From: Gammaproteobacteria bacterium | GTDB lineage: Bacteria > Pseudomonadota > Gammaproteobacteria > Ga0077536 | NCBI GenBank assembly: GCA_024235015.1 | Contig: JACKNG010000003.1 | Span: 310,001-374,000 of the forward strand | DNA length: 64,000 nt | Direction: 5' to 3' | Part shown: positions 44,428 through 54,159 of the stretch, piece after piece | Position numbering within the stretch: the first letter of the stretch is position 1 | How the letters are laid out: each line of letters begins with the position of its first letter | Program-made: the position numbers and the translations under genes | The notes under the pieces: generated by a model | Database searches by the model: none | What the model was told of the DNA's origin: nothing | The model's input: only the letters and a program-made list of their open reading frames with translations

Positions 44428-46358
44428 GCCTTGCCCTCCCGTGTCGCCAGCGCGTTGCCGTTGGCGTCCGTTGTCAGCCGCCAGTCGCCGCCGATCAGCC
44501 AGGTGAAGGTGCCGCCGTCGACCACCGCCGGGCCGGCTATGGCATGACCGTGCAGGCTCGCATGGGCGTAGACCGGTAGGTAGCCGTCGCGGCCGAGCGG
44601 CGAGGCGCGCTCACCCGTTGGCGCCGGCGCACCGCCGGCGGTCTGCGCCGGCAAAGTGACCTGGCCGATGGCGAAACGCGCGTCGAGGCGCAGCAGGCTC
44701 GCATCGGCCAGGCCCGCGGCCAGCGCCGCCGCCACGGTGTCGATGTCGCCCTCGGCGGCGAAGCGCTCGCGGGCATCGTTCTGCACCGTCCAGTGGTAGC
44801 TCGCGGCGCCCGGGTCGAAACCCTCGCCGGCGAGATCGCGGCGCGCCTGGCGCGCGAGTGCCGCACCGGCCGCGGCCAGCGCCGCGGCATCGGCACCGTC
44901 GGTCAGGGCGCGCTCGTAGACGTGCAGCACGTCGGAGGTGGCCGAACCGAAGGCCGAGAACACCGTGCCGAGGGCGAACAGCCGTACCCGTTCGATGCCC
45001 AGCGCCGCGGCGACCAGGGTGCCGAACAGCGGCCCGTTACCGCCGTAGGCGTAGAGGGTGACGTCGTCCTGTACGGTCCAGCCGACCTCGCCCGCGGTGT
45101 CGCGCGCGAGCCCGGCCATCATGGCGACGGCGCAGTCGAGTACCGCGCGCGCGGCGGCGGCGACGTCGCAGGCCAGCGGCGCGGCGACGTGCTGTTCGAG
45201 TGCCGCGTCGGCGCGCGCGACGTCGAGCACGCGGCGGCCGTCGAGGAAGGCGGTGGGCGAAATCGCACCGAGCGCGACCAGGGCGTCGGTCAGGGTCGCG
45301 TTGCTGCCGCCCAGCCCGTAGCAGGCCGGCCCCGGCGCCGCACCCATGGACTCCGGGCCCAGGGTCACGCGGCCGTCGGCGACGCGCGCGATGCTGCCGC
45401 CACCGAGCGCGTTCGAGCGCAGCACCGGCATCGGCATGCGCACCGGGATGCCGAAGATGTGGCCCTGACTGCGCATCTCGATGCGGCCGTCGCTGATCGC
45501 GCTGGACTTGCCGGTGGTGCCGCCGATGTCCATCGCCAGCACGCGCATGTCGCCGCAGGCCGCGGCGACGTGGGCCGAGGCATGGGTACCGAACAACGGC
45601 CCCGACTCGATGGTGTCGACCGCCTTGGTCTTGCCGATGCGGGCGACGCCGCCATTCAGGTGCCCGACCAGGATGTCGCCGCGCCAGTTGTGCTCGACCT
45701 TGACCTGGTCCTCGGCCTTGAACAGCGAGTTGGCCAGCGCGTTGTGCACGTAGGCGTTGATCAGCGCGTAGAAGGTGCGCGACATGTCGTCGGGCTGCAT
45801 CAGCATCTCGCTGCCGGCCAGCGCCGGCACCGAGCCGAGGAAGTGATCGGGGAACTGCTCGCCGATGATGTTCAGCACCGCCTGCTCGCGTGCGCCGTCG
45901 GGGAAGGCACCCGCGAGACTGATGTTGACGCGGCGGATGCCCTGGTCGATGAGGTTCTTGAGCACTGCCACGATCTCCGCGCGCCCGGCTCGAGGGTCGA
46001 GCGTGGTGACATGTTCGGGACGGATCAGCGAGGGCATCACGGTGGCGGTGTCGGCGGGATCGCCGGCATAGAGGTCGTCCGCGTGCCCCGGGCTGACGAC
46101 CAGCCCCAGGCGCGGCCCCTTGCGCTCGGCGAGCACGTTGGAGGTGATGGTCGAGGACCAGCGGATCAGCCTGACCTCGTCGAGAAAGGCCCCCAGCCCC
46201 TTGAAGCCCAGCGCCTCGGCGGCACGCTCCAGGCTCTGCATGAAGGACACGGTGACATCGTGCGGGGTCGACTCGACCTTGATCAGCACCGGCGCTGCGC
46301 CGCCGCTGACCAGGGTGTCGGTCATAGTCCCGCCGGTGTCGACATCGACACAGTACAT
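44424..46358 (-). CDS. HyuA/ApcA-like carboxylase subunit (second ATPase type, 644 aa)
   Basis: 644 aa, hydantoinase A/oxoprolinase family. N-terminal phosphate loop CVDVDTGGTMTDTLVSGG, IRWSSTITSNVLAERKGPRL, second phosphate site LAMDIGGTTGKSSAISDG, YAYGGNGPLFG. Divergent from the ApcC-like subunit, so the enzyme carries two different kinase-like subunits, as in acetophenone carboxylase. ATG 46358 is chosen because it starts at the phosphate loop and has GGGAGG about 9 nt upstream. First gene of the operon, divergent from the regulator. Confidence 0.87.
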   Translation of the reverse strand: MYCVDVDTGGTMTDTLVSGGAAPVLIKVESTPHDVTVSFMQSLERAAEALGFKGLGAFLDEVRLIRWSSTITSNVLAERKGPRLGLVVSPGHADDLYAGDPADTATVMPSLIRPEHVTTLDPRAGRAEIVAVLKNLIDQGIRRVNISLAGAFPDGAREQAVLNIIGEQFPDHFLGSVPALAGSEMLMQPDDMSRTFYALINAYVHNALANSLFKAEDQVKVEHNWRGDILVGHLNGGVARIGKTKAVDTIESGPLFGTHASAHVAAACGDMRVLAMDIGGTTGKSSAISDGRIEMRSQGHIFGIPVRMPMPVLRSNALGGGSIARVADGRVTLGPESMGAAPGPACYGLGGSNATLTDALVALGAISPTAFLDGRRVLDVARADAALEQHVAAPLACDVAAAARAVLDCAVAMMAGLARDTAGEVGWTVQDDVTLYAYGGNGPLFGTLVAAALGIERVRLFALGTVFSAFGSATSDVLHVYERALTDGADAAALAAAGAALARQARRDLAGEGFDPGAASYHWTVQNDARERFAAEGDIDTVAAALAAGLADASLLRLDARFAIGQVTLPAQTAGGAPAPTGERASPLGRDGYLPVYAHASLHGHAIAGPAVVDGGTFTWLIGGDWRLTTDANGNALATREGKA

Positions 46359-46499
46359 GGTGCTCGGCCTCCCTCGCTGAGACGTTGCTGCCATCGCGCT
46401 CGGATCGGCGATCCGGCCGGGCAACGTCGAGGAACAGACCATAAGCGCGCACAATCGAGCGATCTACGGCCTCACGGGACAAGTGATCGCAGTAATATC

Positions 46500-46514
46500 T
46501 GTCCTGACAGGACA
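46500..46514. promoter_or_regulatory. Perfect palindrome TGTCCTGACAGGACA in the divergent promoter
   Basis: 7-bp arms around a single central A, 142 nt before the ApcA-like start and 14 nt before the GTG of the regulator. A related half site CGGGACA is at about 46475. It is a strong candidate operator for the adjacent GAF/PucR regulator, placed to control both directions. Confidence 0.6.
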
Positions 46515-46527
46515 ATCTCGTACCGAT

Positions 46528-48294
46528 GTGAGCAGCACTCGCCCCCACGATACGCGCGACCCGCGCGCCACCGACGCCCTCGTCGCCATCGGCGCCGCGA
46601 TGGCCACGCGGCGCGACTACGCCGGCATGCTGGGCGAGGTCATCGAGGCCGCCTGTGCGGCCATCGATGCCAGCGGCGGCGGCTTCATGCGCCACGATAG
46701 CGAGCGCGACGAACTGGTCCTCCAGGCCCCGGCCTTCGGCGTCCACGCCGAGCAGACCGTCGCCCTCTACCGGGTGCCGCTGGCCGACGGCGGCAACGCG
46801 GCCCGGGTGTTCCTGTCGCGCGAGCCCTACGTCGCCAACGACGCGCGTTCCGATCCGCGTTTCATCCAGCGCTTCGTGCGCCTGTTCGATACGCGCAACA
46901 CCCTCACCGTACCGCTGGTCCTGCGCGACCGGCCGATCGGCATCTTCCACGCCATCAACAAGCGGCGCGGCGACTTCACCGCGGCCGACCGCGAGGTCCT
47001 GAGCACGGTCGCACCACTGCTCGCCGCCTGCCTGCAGTCGGCCCTGATGTTCCGCGCCTTCGAGAACGAGCGGCGCGACCTCGAACGATCCATGCAGGCC
47101 CACGAACGCCTGCTCGAGGCCGCCGTCGGCGCCGACGACGTCGAGGCCGTGTGCGCGGCGCTGCACGCCCTGCTGCAACGCCCGGTACTGCTGCTCGACG
47201 GCCTGCGCCAACCCCTCGCCTCGCATGGCTGGACGCTCGACCCGCATGCCATCGCGCGCGACCTCGCCGATACCGCGGGCGGCCGCGACGGCATTTCACG
47301 CAACCTCGACCTGCCCGTCACCGGCGCCCGTCTCGCCGCGGTCGACATCGCGCTCGGCCTCGCCCGCGGCGGCACCCTGCTGGTCGATACCCGCGAGGCC
47401 GCGCTCGACCCGATCGACACCAAGGCGCTGGAACAGGCGGCGACCCTGGTCGCGGTCGAGATCTTCAAGCAGCGTTCGATCAGCGCGGCCGAGAACCGCC
47501 AGGCCAGCGCGCTGCTCCAGGCCTTGTTCAGCGCCGGCCTCGACCAGCGCGGCGCGGGCGAACTGCTGGTCCGTCTCGGCCTGCCGCTGGCCGGGCCGTG
47601 GCGGGTGATCGTCGTCGAACTCGGCCTGCCCGGCGCCGATGCCGTCGACGATGCCGTGCACCGCCACGGCACCCTGGTGCGCGAAGCGCTCGAACGCACC
47701 CTGGGCGCGCTGCGCAACCGCGTGCGCCTGCTGCACTGGCGCGCCGGCTTCGTCGCCGTGGTCGGCACCGACGTCGCCGAGCGCCTGGCCGAACGTGGGC
47801 TCGCCCGCCGCCTGCAGCAAGCCCTGGACCAGCTCGCGGTGTTGCCCGAGCCGGCGCGCCTGCGCCTCGGTGTCGGCCGGCTCGAACACGACCCGACCGC
47901 GCTCGGCGCGGCGCTGCGGAGCGCCGAGCAGGCGGTACGCGCGATCGAGCGCATCGACGCCCGCACCCCGGTCATGCGCTTCGAGGATCTCGGCGTCTAC
48001 CGCCTGCTGCTCGGCGCCAACCGCGCCGAGGAACACGCCGAGTACGTCGACCACGTGCTGGCGCCGGTCGTCGCCGCCGATCGCGCCAGCGGCCGCGGCC
48101 CGCTGCTCGACACCCTCACCGCCCTGGTCGCGCACGACTTCGCGCTCGCGCCCACGGCGCGCGCCCTGGGCGTGCACCTCAACACCGTGAAGTACCGCCA
48201 GAACCAGCTCCGCGACCTGCTCGGCGGCGACCCCGCGCGCGGCGAGCTGCGCACCGAGGTCGCGCTGGCGCTCAAGATCCGGCGCCTGGGCTGA
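46528..48294 (+). CDS. GAF-domain PucR/CdaR-type transcriptional regulator
   Basis: About 588 aa. N-terminal GAF domain (residues about 15-170: IDASGGGFMRHDSERDELVL, RDRPIGIFHAINKRRGDFTA) for small-molecule sensing, a middle GGDEF-like CdaR region, and a C-terminal PucR helix-turn-helix (ALGVHLNTVKYRQNQLRDLL). Such proteins activate catabolic operons when they sense the substrate. The start is uncertain: GTG 46528 leaves the palindrome at 46500-46514 untranslated, while an upstream GTG at 46483 would cover it. Divergent from the carboxylase operon, which it probably controls. Confidence 0.85.
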   Translation: MSSTRPHDTRDPRATDALVAIGAAMATRRDYAGMLGEVIEAACAAIDASGGGFMRHDSERDELVLQAPAFGVHAEQTVALYRVPLADGGNAARVFLSREPYVANDARSDPRFIQRFVRLFDTRNTLTVPLVLRDRPIGIFHAINKRRGDFTAADREVLSTVAPLLAACLQSALMFRAFENERRDLERSMQAHERLLEAAVGADDVEAVCAALHALLQRPVLLLDGLRQPLASHGWTLDPHAIARDLADTAGGRDGISRNLDLPVTGARLAAVDIALGLARGGTLLVDTREAALDPIDTKALEQAATLVAVEIFKQRSISAAENRQASALLQALFSAGLDQRGAGELLVRLGLPLAGPWRVIVVELGLPGADAVDDAVHRHGTLVREALERTLGALRNRVRLLHWRAGFVAVVGTDVAERLAERGLARRLQQALDQLAVLPEPARLRLGVGRLEHDPTALGAALRSAEQAVRAIERIDARTPVMRFEDLGVYRLLLGANRAEEHAEYVDHVLAPVVAADRASGRGPLLDTLTALVAHDFALAPTARALGVHLNTVKYRQNQLRDLLGGDPARGELRTEVALALKIRRLG

Positions 48295-48318
48295 ACCACA
48301 GCCGCCGGGATTCCAGGC

Positions 48319-48645
48319 TTGGCGTGCTGCCGCCGTGCGGCCGGCGAAAGGCTGCACGGGCAGTCCGTTGACGATAGGCGCTCGCCTCAGGCGCCGCGGC
48401 AGCGGCGCGTCGTCGATGAAGGAGTTGCCCATACCGAAGCCGTCGACCATGTCGATCGCCTCAAACCAGAACGCCTTGATCCCATCGAAGTTGGAGTCGA
48501 GGAAGATCCGGGAGGACGGGAAGCCCCAGTCCTGCGACGGCAACGGCAGCGAGTAGCTCGCGGTGATGCCGTCGATCGAGGCACAAATGCGCACCTGTTC
48601 GTTGCCCGAGACCGGGCTGCCAGCCGGATTCGGTGTTCGACGAGC
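48319..48645 (-). pseudogene. Fragment of a secreted PEP-CTERM-like protein
   Basis: In one minus-strand frame the stretch ICASIDGITASYSLPLPSQ, then SRIFLDSNFDGIKAFWFEA, then IDMVDGFGMGNSFIDDAPLP looks like the end of an extracellular beta-sandwich domain of the kind found in PEP-CTERM proteins. There is no start, no signal peptide and no proper C-terminus. The rest of 48295-49029 (735 nt) has lower GC and holds nothing else I can identify except the likely promoter of the next gene. Low confidence. Confidence 0.3.
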
Positions 48646-49029
48646 GCGTGAAGTAGTCGAGCTGGATGGGTCTTGCGCATGGCTGCGAGCCTCCCAAAGC
48701 CGTTGCTCCCGATGGTCGAATTCGACCCGTTGCGACGCGGAGGCCCAAGACCATGATGGGATCTTGCGCCACTGGCGCTGAGGGCCGGGCAAGAAACGAT
48801 CCGTTGCTATTGATTTTGAGATTTCAATCGACGGAATCTTCTCTGAAATGAACGCTGCAAAAGCCATGGACAGCCAACACAGGGGGAATACGCGCCGCCC
48901 GCGCAGCGAACGGCCGCCTGGTGCACTTGGATGTTGATGATGTCGAAATGACAACAATTATCAGGTAGGAGGATCCGTGCGGACCGCATGATTATCATCG
49001 AGTCGACATGGAGACAGGGGTGACCTCAG

Positions 49030-49953
49030 ATGACTCAATCCTTCCGACGCAAATTCACGTTCCTGCTCATCGCGCTGGGACTCGCGTTGACCAGCGCCGC
49101 GAACGCCGTGCCGATCCTTGCCAACGGCCAGGCAACGATCAATCTCGTCGAGGGCGGGAACATCAATGGCTCGACGCCCATGGGCGTGGCCTATCACAGC
49201 GGTTTTAACCAGTATTACGCGTCACGCGGTGGGAGTTCGAGCTACTCCGGCTACGTTTGGAACGCATCAGGCACGTTGCTGCAGAACCAGACCCCCCTCG
49301 GAGTCGATGCAAGGGGCTGGAACTACAACCCCAATACGAACCAGATGGAACTCGTGAGCTACAACGCCACCGGCGGTGGCGCCAGCTTCGGCTTGTTCAA
49401 CATGCACCTCGACGGCAGCGGACTGCTGACGGGCGCCAACACCCAGATTCTGGGAGCAATGCCCGGCTTGAACGGCAACCAGACCATGCCGGCCTACGAT
49501 GCGACCCGCGACCAGTTCTATTCGCGCAACACGAACGGCACGGTCAATATCGTCGAACGCAATGACGGCAGCCTGTTCGGTTCGATCGCACTCGACCTGG
49601 CGTCCGCCGGTAACCCGGGTCTTCAAGGGCAGTTCATCGGCTACGATCCTCTATTCGACGTCCTTGTCACCCTGGATGTCACCAACACCCGCGCGCTGGT
49701 TCACGACCTGTCCGGCGCGTTCCTTGGCGCGTCGCAACTGTCCGGCTTCAACCCCACGCAAGCGAACTTCAATGCCGGCTACGCCAATGGCCAGATCTTC
49801 GTCTATGACAGTCAGATAAGTGGATGGCGCGGTTTCGACATTTTCGGTGATGCCGTCGCCGCCCCCGAGCCGGGGACGCTCGCCCTGATGGGCCTGCTGC
49901 TGCCGGCGTTCGCCGGCCGCCGCCGGGCCCGGAGCATCGCCGCCGACGCTTGA
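49030..49953 (+). CDS. PEP-CTERM exosortase-sorted extracellular protein
   Basis: 307 aa. Signal peptide (FLLIALGLALTSAANAVPIL), a beta-propeller-like body rich in Asn/Gly/Thr (GVAYHSGFNQYYASRGG, NYNPNTNQMELVSYNATGG, MPAYDATRDQFYSRNTNG), and a C-terminal PEP-CTERM signal: APEPGTLALMGLLLPAFAGR followed by RRARS. It is exported, cleaved by an exosortase and released into the matrix. Base composition is less GC-extreme than neighbours. A long hairpin follows at 49971-50010. Confidence 0.88.
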   Translation: MTQSFRRKFTFLLIALGLALTSAANAVPILANGQATINLVEGGNINGSTPMGVAYHSGFNQYYASRGGSSSYSGYVWNASGTLLQNQTPLGVDARGWNYNPNTNQMELVSYNATGGGASFGLFNMHLDGSGLLTGANTQILGAMPGLNGNQTMPAYDATRDQFYSRNTNGTVNIVERNDGSLFGSIALDLASAGNPGLQGQFIGYDPLFDVLVTLDVTNTRALVHDLSGAFLGASQLSGFNPTQANFNAGYANGQIFVYDSQISGWRGFDIFGDAVAAPEPGTLALMGLLLPAFAGRRRARSIAADA

Positions 49954-49970
49954 GTCCGCGTCCCTGTCTG

Positions 49971-50010
49971 TCGCACCCGCCTCCGCGCGCGGCGTAGGAG
50001 CCGGGTGCGA
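49971..50010 (+). terminator. Long hairpin after the PEP-CTERM gene
   Basis: TCGCACCCG-C-CTCC pairs with GGAG-C-CGGGTGCGA (13 bp with one C-C mismatch) around a GC-rich loop, 17 nt after the stop. Terminator-like. The remaining gap to 50239 shows nothing else. Confidence 0.5.
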
Positions 50011-50239
50011 CGCGGTGCCGGCCGCGCGCAGGCCGACCCGCGGAGGGTGCCACGACCCGGAAGGCCGCCGGTGCGTGTCGACCACCATCGACGCTCGGTC
50101 TGCTGCGCCCGGCCAGAACCTCGTGCAGCCAGCCCCAAATACCGCCCGATGCCCCTCGCACAGCCGTCGGGGTCAGCCCTCGCCTGCGCGGCCGCTAAGC
50201 CTAGAATCGGTAGCCCGGGCACGGGGCAGGAGGTATCCG

Positions 50240-52117
50240 ATGGCAGGTCGGGACGACGGCGCCGCGGCGCGCCGCGAACACTTCGAGCGCCTGGTCGAGC
50301 GGGCCGAACGCCTGGTCGCGGCCTCGCCGCGCGCCTACAAGCTGCGCCTCGCCCTGCTCGCCGCGCTCGGCTACGGCGTCGTGTTCGGCCTGCTGTTCAC
50401 CCTCGTCGCGCTCGTCGCCGGCAGCCTGTGGGCGGCCGTCAGCAGCACGGTGTTCCTGATCCTCCTGATCAAGCAGAAGCTCGTCATCGTGCTCGGCCTG
50501 CTGGTCTTCACCCTGGTGCGCGCGCTGTGGGTGCGCTTCGAGGCGCCTCAGGGCTACCTGCTCACGCGCCAGCGCTGCCCCACCCTGTACGCGGAGGTCG
50601 ACAGCCTGGCCGGCGCACTCGGCGCACCGCGCATCCATCGCATCGTGCTCGGCGAGGATTTCAACGCCGCCATCGCCCAGACCCCGCGCCTCGGCATCTT
50701 CGGCTGGCCGCGCAATACCCTGATCCTGGGCCTGCCGCTGCTGCTCGCGCTGTCCCCCGAGCAGGCGCGCGCGGTGCTGGCGCACGAGTTCGGCCACCTG
50801 TCCGGGCGCCACTGCCGCTTCAACGGCTGGATCTACCGCGTGCGCGTGACCTGGGACCGGGTCATGCAGGCCTTCGACCACAGCAGCGGTTTCGGCGCCG
50901 GCCTGCTGCGGCGCTTCTTCGACTGGTACGCGCCGTCGTTCAGTGCCTACAGCTTCGCGTTGGCGCGGGCCAACGAGTACGAGGCCGATGCCATCGCTGC
51001 ACGCCTGGCCTCGCCGGCAGCCGCCGCCGCTGCGCTGGCGCGCACCGCCGTGCTCGCCCCGGCCGCCCAGCAGGCCTACTGGGCGCCGCTCGTCGCGCGC
51101 GCCGAGCACGAACCGGAACCGGAATCCTCGCCCTACGCCGGTCTCGCCCGCTTCTTCGCCGCGCCGCCGCTCGACGAGGCCGCGCTGGCGGACCGGCTGG
51201 CCAGCGCGCTGCGCGTCGAAACGGGTCACGGCGACACCCACCCCGCGCTCGCCGATCGTCTCGACGCGCTCGACCTCGCCGTGCCGGCGCTGGACACGCC
51301 GGCAACGTCCGCCGCCGCGGCCTGGCTGGGCGCAACCTGCGCCGCGGTCATCGCCGATTTCGACCAGGCCTGGCTGGCGCAGAACGCCGCGGCCTGGCGC
51401 CAGCGCTACGCGCAGGCCAGCGAGGCGCGCGCGACACTGGCCGCGATCGACGCCCGCGCCGTGGACACCCTTGCCGACGGCGAGCTGTGGCAACGCGCCG
51501 CGCTGAACGAGCATTTCGCAGCCGGGCGCGACGCCCTGCCGCTCTATCGCGACTACCAGGCGCGCTGCCCCGGGGATCGCGACGCCGATTTCGCCATCGG
51601 CCGCCTGCTGCTCGAGCGTGACGACGAGGCCGGCCTGGCCGCGCTGGAACGCGCCACGGACAAGCTCGAACTGGTCCAGCCCGCCTGCGAGCTGGCCTGG
51701 AACTACCTGGTCGAACGCGGGCGCAAGTCCGCCGCCCGCGCCTGGCGCGATCGCGCCGAGCGCCACGCCGACCTGGTGCAGGCGGCGACCCTCGAACGCC
51801 AGGCCGTGGCGCGCGACGATCGTCTGAAGCCACCCGATCTCAGCGACGAGGCACGCGCCTTCCTGCGCGAACGGCTCACGGCGCTCGACGGCCTCCAGCA
51901 CGCCTGGCTGTGCGAGAAGGTGGTCGAACACCTGCCGGAACGGCCGGTCTACGTCCTCGCCTTCCAGGTCCGCGGCTGGCGCAAGCGCGAGCAGGCCTGG
52001 TACGAGCGCATCAACGCGGCGGTCGACTGGCCGGCCGACACCTTCTTCGTCATGAAGGGCGGCAGCGCGGGCGCCCTGGTACGCCGGGTGGCTGCCACCG
52101 GCGTGCAGGTGGTTTGA
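50240..52117 (+). CDS. M48-family membrane metalloprotease
   Basis: 625 aa. Two to three N-terminal membrane segments (residues 35-95), then the zinc protease domain with HEFGH at 182-186 and the downstream glutamate ligand in ANEYEADAIAARL, followed by a long helical, TPR-like C-terminal half (YRDYQARCPGDRDADFAIGR). Related to HtpX/Oma1-type peptidases in membrane protein quality control. GGAGG precedes the ATG. The gene is convergent with the DUF445 gene, 21 nt apart. Confidence 0.88.
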   Translation: MAGRDDGAAARREHFERLVERAERLVAASPRAYKLRLALLAALGYGVVFGLLFTLVALVAGSLWAAVSSTVFLILLIKQKLVIVLGLLVFTLVRALWVRFEAPQGYLLTRQRCPTLYAEVDSLAGALGAPRIHRIVLGEDFNAAIAQTPRLGIFGWPRNTLILGLPLLLALSPEQARAVLAHEFGHLSGRHCRFNGWIYRVRVTWDRVMQAFDHSSGFGAGLLRRFFDWYAPSFSAYSFALARANEYEADAIAARLASPAAAAAALARTAVLAPAAQQAYWAPLVARAEHEPEPESSPYAGLARFFAAPPLDEAALADRLASALRVETGHGDTHPALADRLDALDLAVPALDTPATSAAAAWLGATCAAVIADFDQAWLAQNAAAWRQRYAQASEARATLAAIDARAVDTLADGELWQRAALNEHFAAGRDALPLYRDYQARCPGDRDADFAIGRLLLERDDEAGLAALERATDKLELVQPACELAWNYLVERGRKSAARAWRDRAERHADLVQAATLERQAVARDDRLKPPDLSDEARAFLRERLTALDGLQHAWLCEKVVEHLPERPVYVLAFQVRGWRKREQAWYERINAAVDWPADTFFVMKGGSAGALVRRVAATGVQVV

Positions 52118-52138
52118 GAACGACGCGGCGCCGGACGG

Positions 52139-52828
52139 CTACAAGGCCTGCGGCAAGGCGAACACGAACCCGATCAGGCCGCCGAACACGCCGCCCCACA
52201 CCACCAGCCAGCCGAGGTGCTTGCGGATCATGTCCTCGACGATGTCCTTGACCTTTTCCGGGGTCAGCTCGGCGAGACGCTGGTCGATGATGTGCTCGAC
52301 CTGGGCGATGAGACCGGCGGTGAAGGCGCCCCCCGCCTCGTCCTCGTCGCCACCGCCGGCCGCCAGTTCGGCGACCACGCCCTTGAGCTTCTCCGTCACC
52401 GGTTCCTTGAGCGGCTCGAGCGCCTTGCGCCCGCCGACCATGTTGAGCATCGGGCCCATCGAGGACTCGCTGATGGCGTCGACGAGGTGCTCGAACACGC
52501 GATCGAAATCGATGCGCGCGGTGATGCCGTCGGTGGAATCGATACCACTCTGGCTGAAGAAGCGCTCGATGTGCTCGCGGGTGAAGAACTCCTGCACGAT
52601 GAGCTGCTTGATGCCGGCCTTGAACTCCTCGAAGCGGGTCGGGATGACCCCGGAGCCGTACAGCCCCGGCACCTTCTCGAACAGCATGTGCACGGCCAGC
52701 CAGTTGGTGATGCCGCCGGAGAGGGCGAACAACCCGGTCATGAAGACGAGGTCGCGGTAGACCGGCAGGAAATAGCCGCCGACGGTGATCGCGAGGGCGA
52801 TGAGGTTGGTGGCGGCGGACTTGTTCAT
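52139..52828 (-). CDS. DUF445-family membrane protein
   Basis: 229 aa with membrane segments at both ends (LIALAITVGGYFLPVYRDLV, GLFALSGGITNWLAVHMLFE; C-terminal LVVWGGVFGGLIGFVFALPQ) and a helical middle region. The GGITNWLAVHMLFEK motif is the DUF445/YheB signature. Function unknown. Start ATG 52828. Confidence 0.85.
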   Translation of the reverse strand: MNKSAATNLIALAITVGGYFLPVYRDLVFMTGLFALSGGITNWLAVHMLFEKVPGLYGSGVIPTRFEEFKAGIKQLIVQEFFTREHIERFFSQSGIDSTDGITARIDFDRVFEHLVDAISESSMGPMLNMVGGRKALEPLKEPVTEKLKGVVAELAAGGGDEDEAGGAFTAGLIAQVEHIIDQRLAELTPEKVKDIVEDMIRKHLGWLVVWGGVFGGLIGFVFALPQAL

Positions 52829-52923
52829 GCTCGGTGGTGACGTCGCATCCGGTTGATCGCGCCGGCAGCGCGGCGCCGGCCCGGGCATCGCCCCGCGCGC
52901 GGCGCGGGGCGATTGGGGCTCGC

Positions 52924-53856
52924 TCAGGCCAGTGCGGCCTTGAGCCGCTCCGACATGAAGGCCATGCCTTCGCGGCCGGCCTCGAGCACACCGGGGAAGG
53001 TGGCGAAACCGTGGATGGTGCCGTCGAAGCACTTGTACTCGGTCTTCACGCCGGCCGCGGCGAGCTTGTCGGCATAGGCCTTACCCTCGTCGCGCAACGG
53101 ATCGTGGCCGGCGGTGACGACCAGCGCCGGGGCCAGGCCGGCGACGTCGGCCGCGGCCAGTGGCGAACCCTTGGGGTCGAGCAGGCTGGCCGGATCGTCG
53201 GTGAGGTGGCCGCCGAACCAGGCCATGTCCTCGTTCGACAGCAGGTACTCGCCGGTGCCGAACTTCGCGCGCGACTCGTAGGCGGTGTCGGAGAAGTCGG
53301 TCGCCGGGTAGATGAGGAGCTGGAAGGCGACCTTGCCCGCGAGCTGCTGCGCGACGACCGCGGCCATGTTGCCGCCGGCGCTGTCGCCGGTCACGGCGAG
53401 GCGCTTCGCATCGGCGCCGAGGCTGGCCGCGTTGGCCAGTACCCACTCGGTGGCGGCGATGCAGTCGTCGTGGCCGGCCGGGAACTTGTGCTCCGGCGCG
53501 AGGCGATAGTCGACGGCCACGACGACGACGTCGGCGTGGTTGGCGAAGTAGCGGCACATGCCGTCGTGGCTGTCGAGGTCGCCGATGACCCAGCCACCGC
53601 CATGGAACAGCACCAGCACCGGCAGGGCCGCGCCACCGGTGTCGCGCGGGGTGTAGACGCGGATCGGGATCTCGCCGTTGGGGCCCGGAATGCTGCGATC
53701 CTCGGACTTGTGGATGGACTCCTTCTCACCGCCGACCATCTGCACGAGCTGGCCGAACATGGCGCGCGCAGTGGGCACGTCGAGCTGGTGGAACGCGGGC
53801 CCGTTCTGGGCGGCGAGATTCTGCATCATGGCAGCGGTCGTGGCGTCGAGCGACAT
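52924..53856 (-). CDS. Alpha/beta-hydrolase, hormone-sensitive-lipase (HSL) family esterase
   Basis: 310 aa. Oxyanion-hole motif FHGGGWVIGD, nucleophile GDSAGGNMA, acid in AGHDPLRDEG and His in DGTIHGFATF complete the catalytic triad. Acts on short acyl esters; there is no signal peptide, so cytoplasmic. Start ATG 53856. A good -10 (minus TATAAT at 53930-53935) lies in the 303-nt divergent gap before the M20 gene, without a clear -35. Confidence 0.92.
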   Translation of the reverse strand: MSLDATTAAMMQNLAAQNGPAFHQLDVPTARAMFGQLVQMVGGEKESIHKSEDRSIPGPNGEIPIRVYTPRDTGGAALPVLVLFHGGGWVIGDLDSHDGMCRYFANHADVVVVAVDYRLAPEHKFPAGHDDCIAATEWVLANAASLGADAKRLAVTGDSAGGNMAAVVAQQLAGKVAFQLLIYPATDFSDTAYESRAKFGTGEYLLSNEDMAWFGGHLTDDPASLLDPKGSPLAAADVAGLAPALVVTAGHDPLRDEGKAYADKLAAAGVKTEYKCFDGTIHGFATFPGVLEAGREGMAFMSERLKAALA

Positions 53857-53929
53857 CGGGGTCCTCCGGTCTGTGTCAGGCGAATCGTGCGCGGCGCACC
53901 CTCCAGCCTCCCCGGGTGCGGCGCGCGGG

Positions 53930-53935
53930 ATTATA
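53930..53935 (-). promoter_or_regulatory. -10 element of the esterase gene
   Basis: Minus-strand TATAAT, 74 nt upstream of the esterase start. The -35 at the usual distance (GGCCGG) is poor. Nothing else stands out in the 53857-54159 gap. Confidence 0.45.
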
Positions 53936-54159
53936 AACACAGGCCCGCCCGGCCGGCCCAGGCGCCGCCGCTCGCGACCGACGTCGTCGGCCGGGACCGC
54001 CGCACGACGGCCTTGCCGACGGCTCCTCGAGCATCGCCTTCTCACCATGCGCCGTGCGCGCGCGCCGGCGCGGCAACTCGATGCCCACGCGACGAACGCA
54101 CGACGCGATCCAGGCTAGACTCGGACGGGTGCCCGTCACTGCCACGAGGACCGCCCGCC

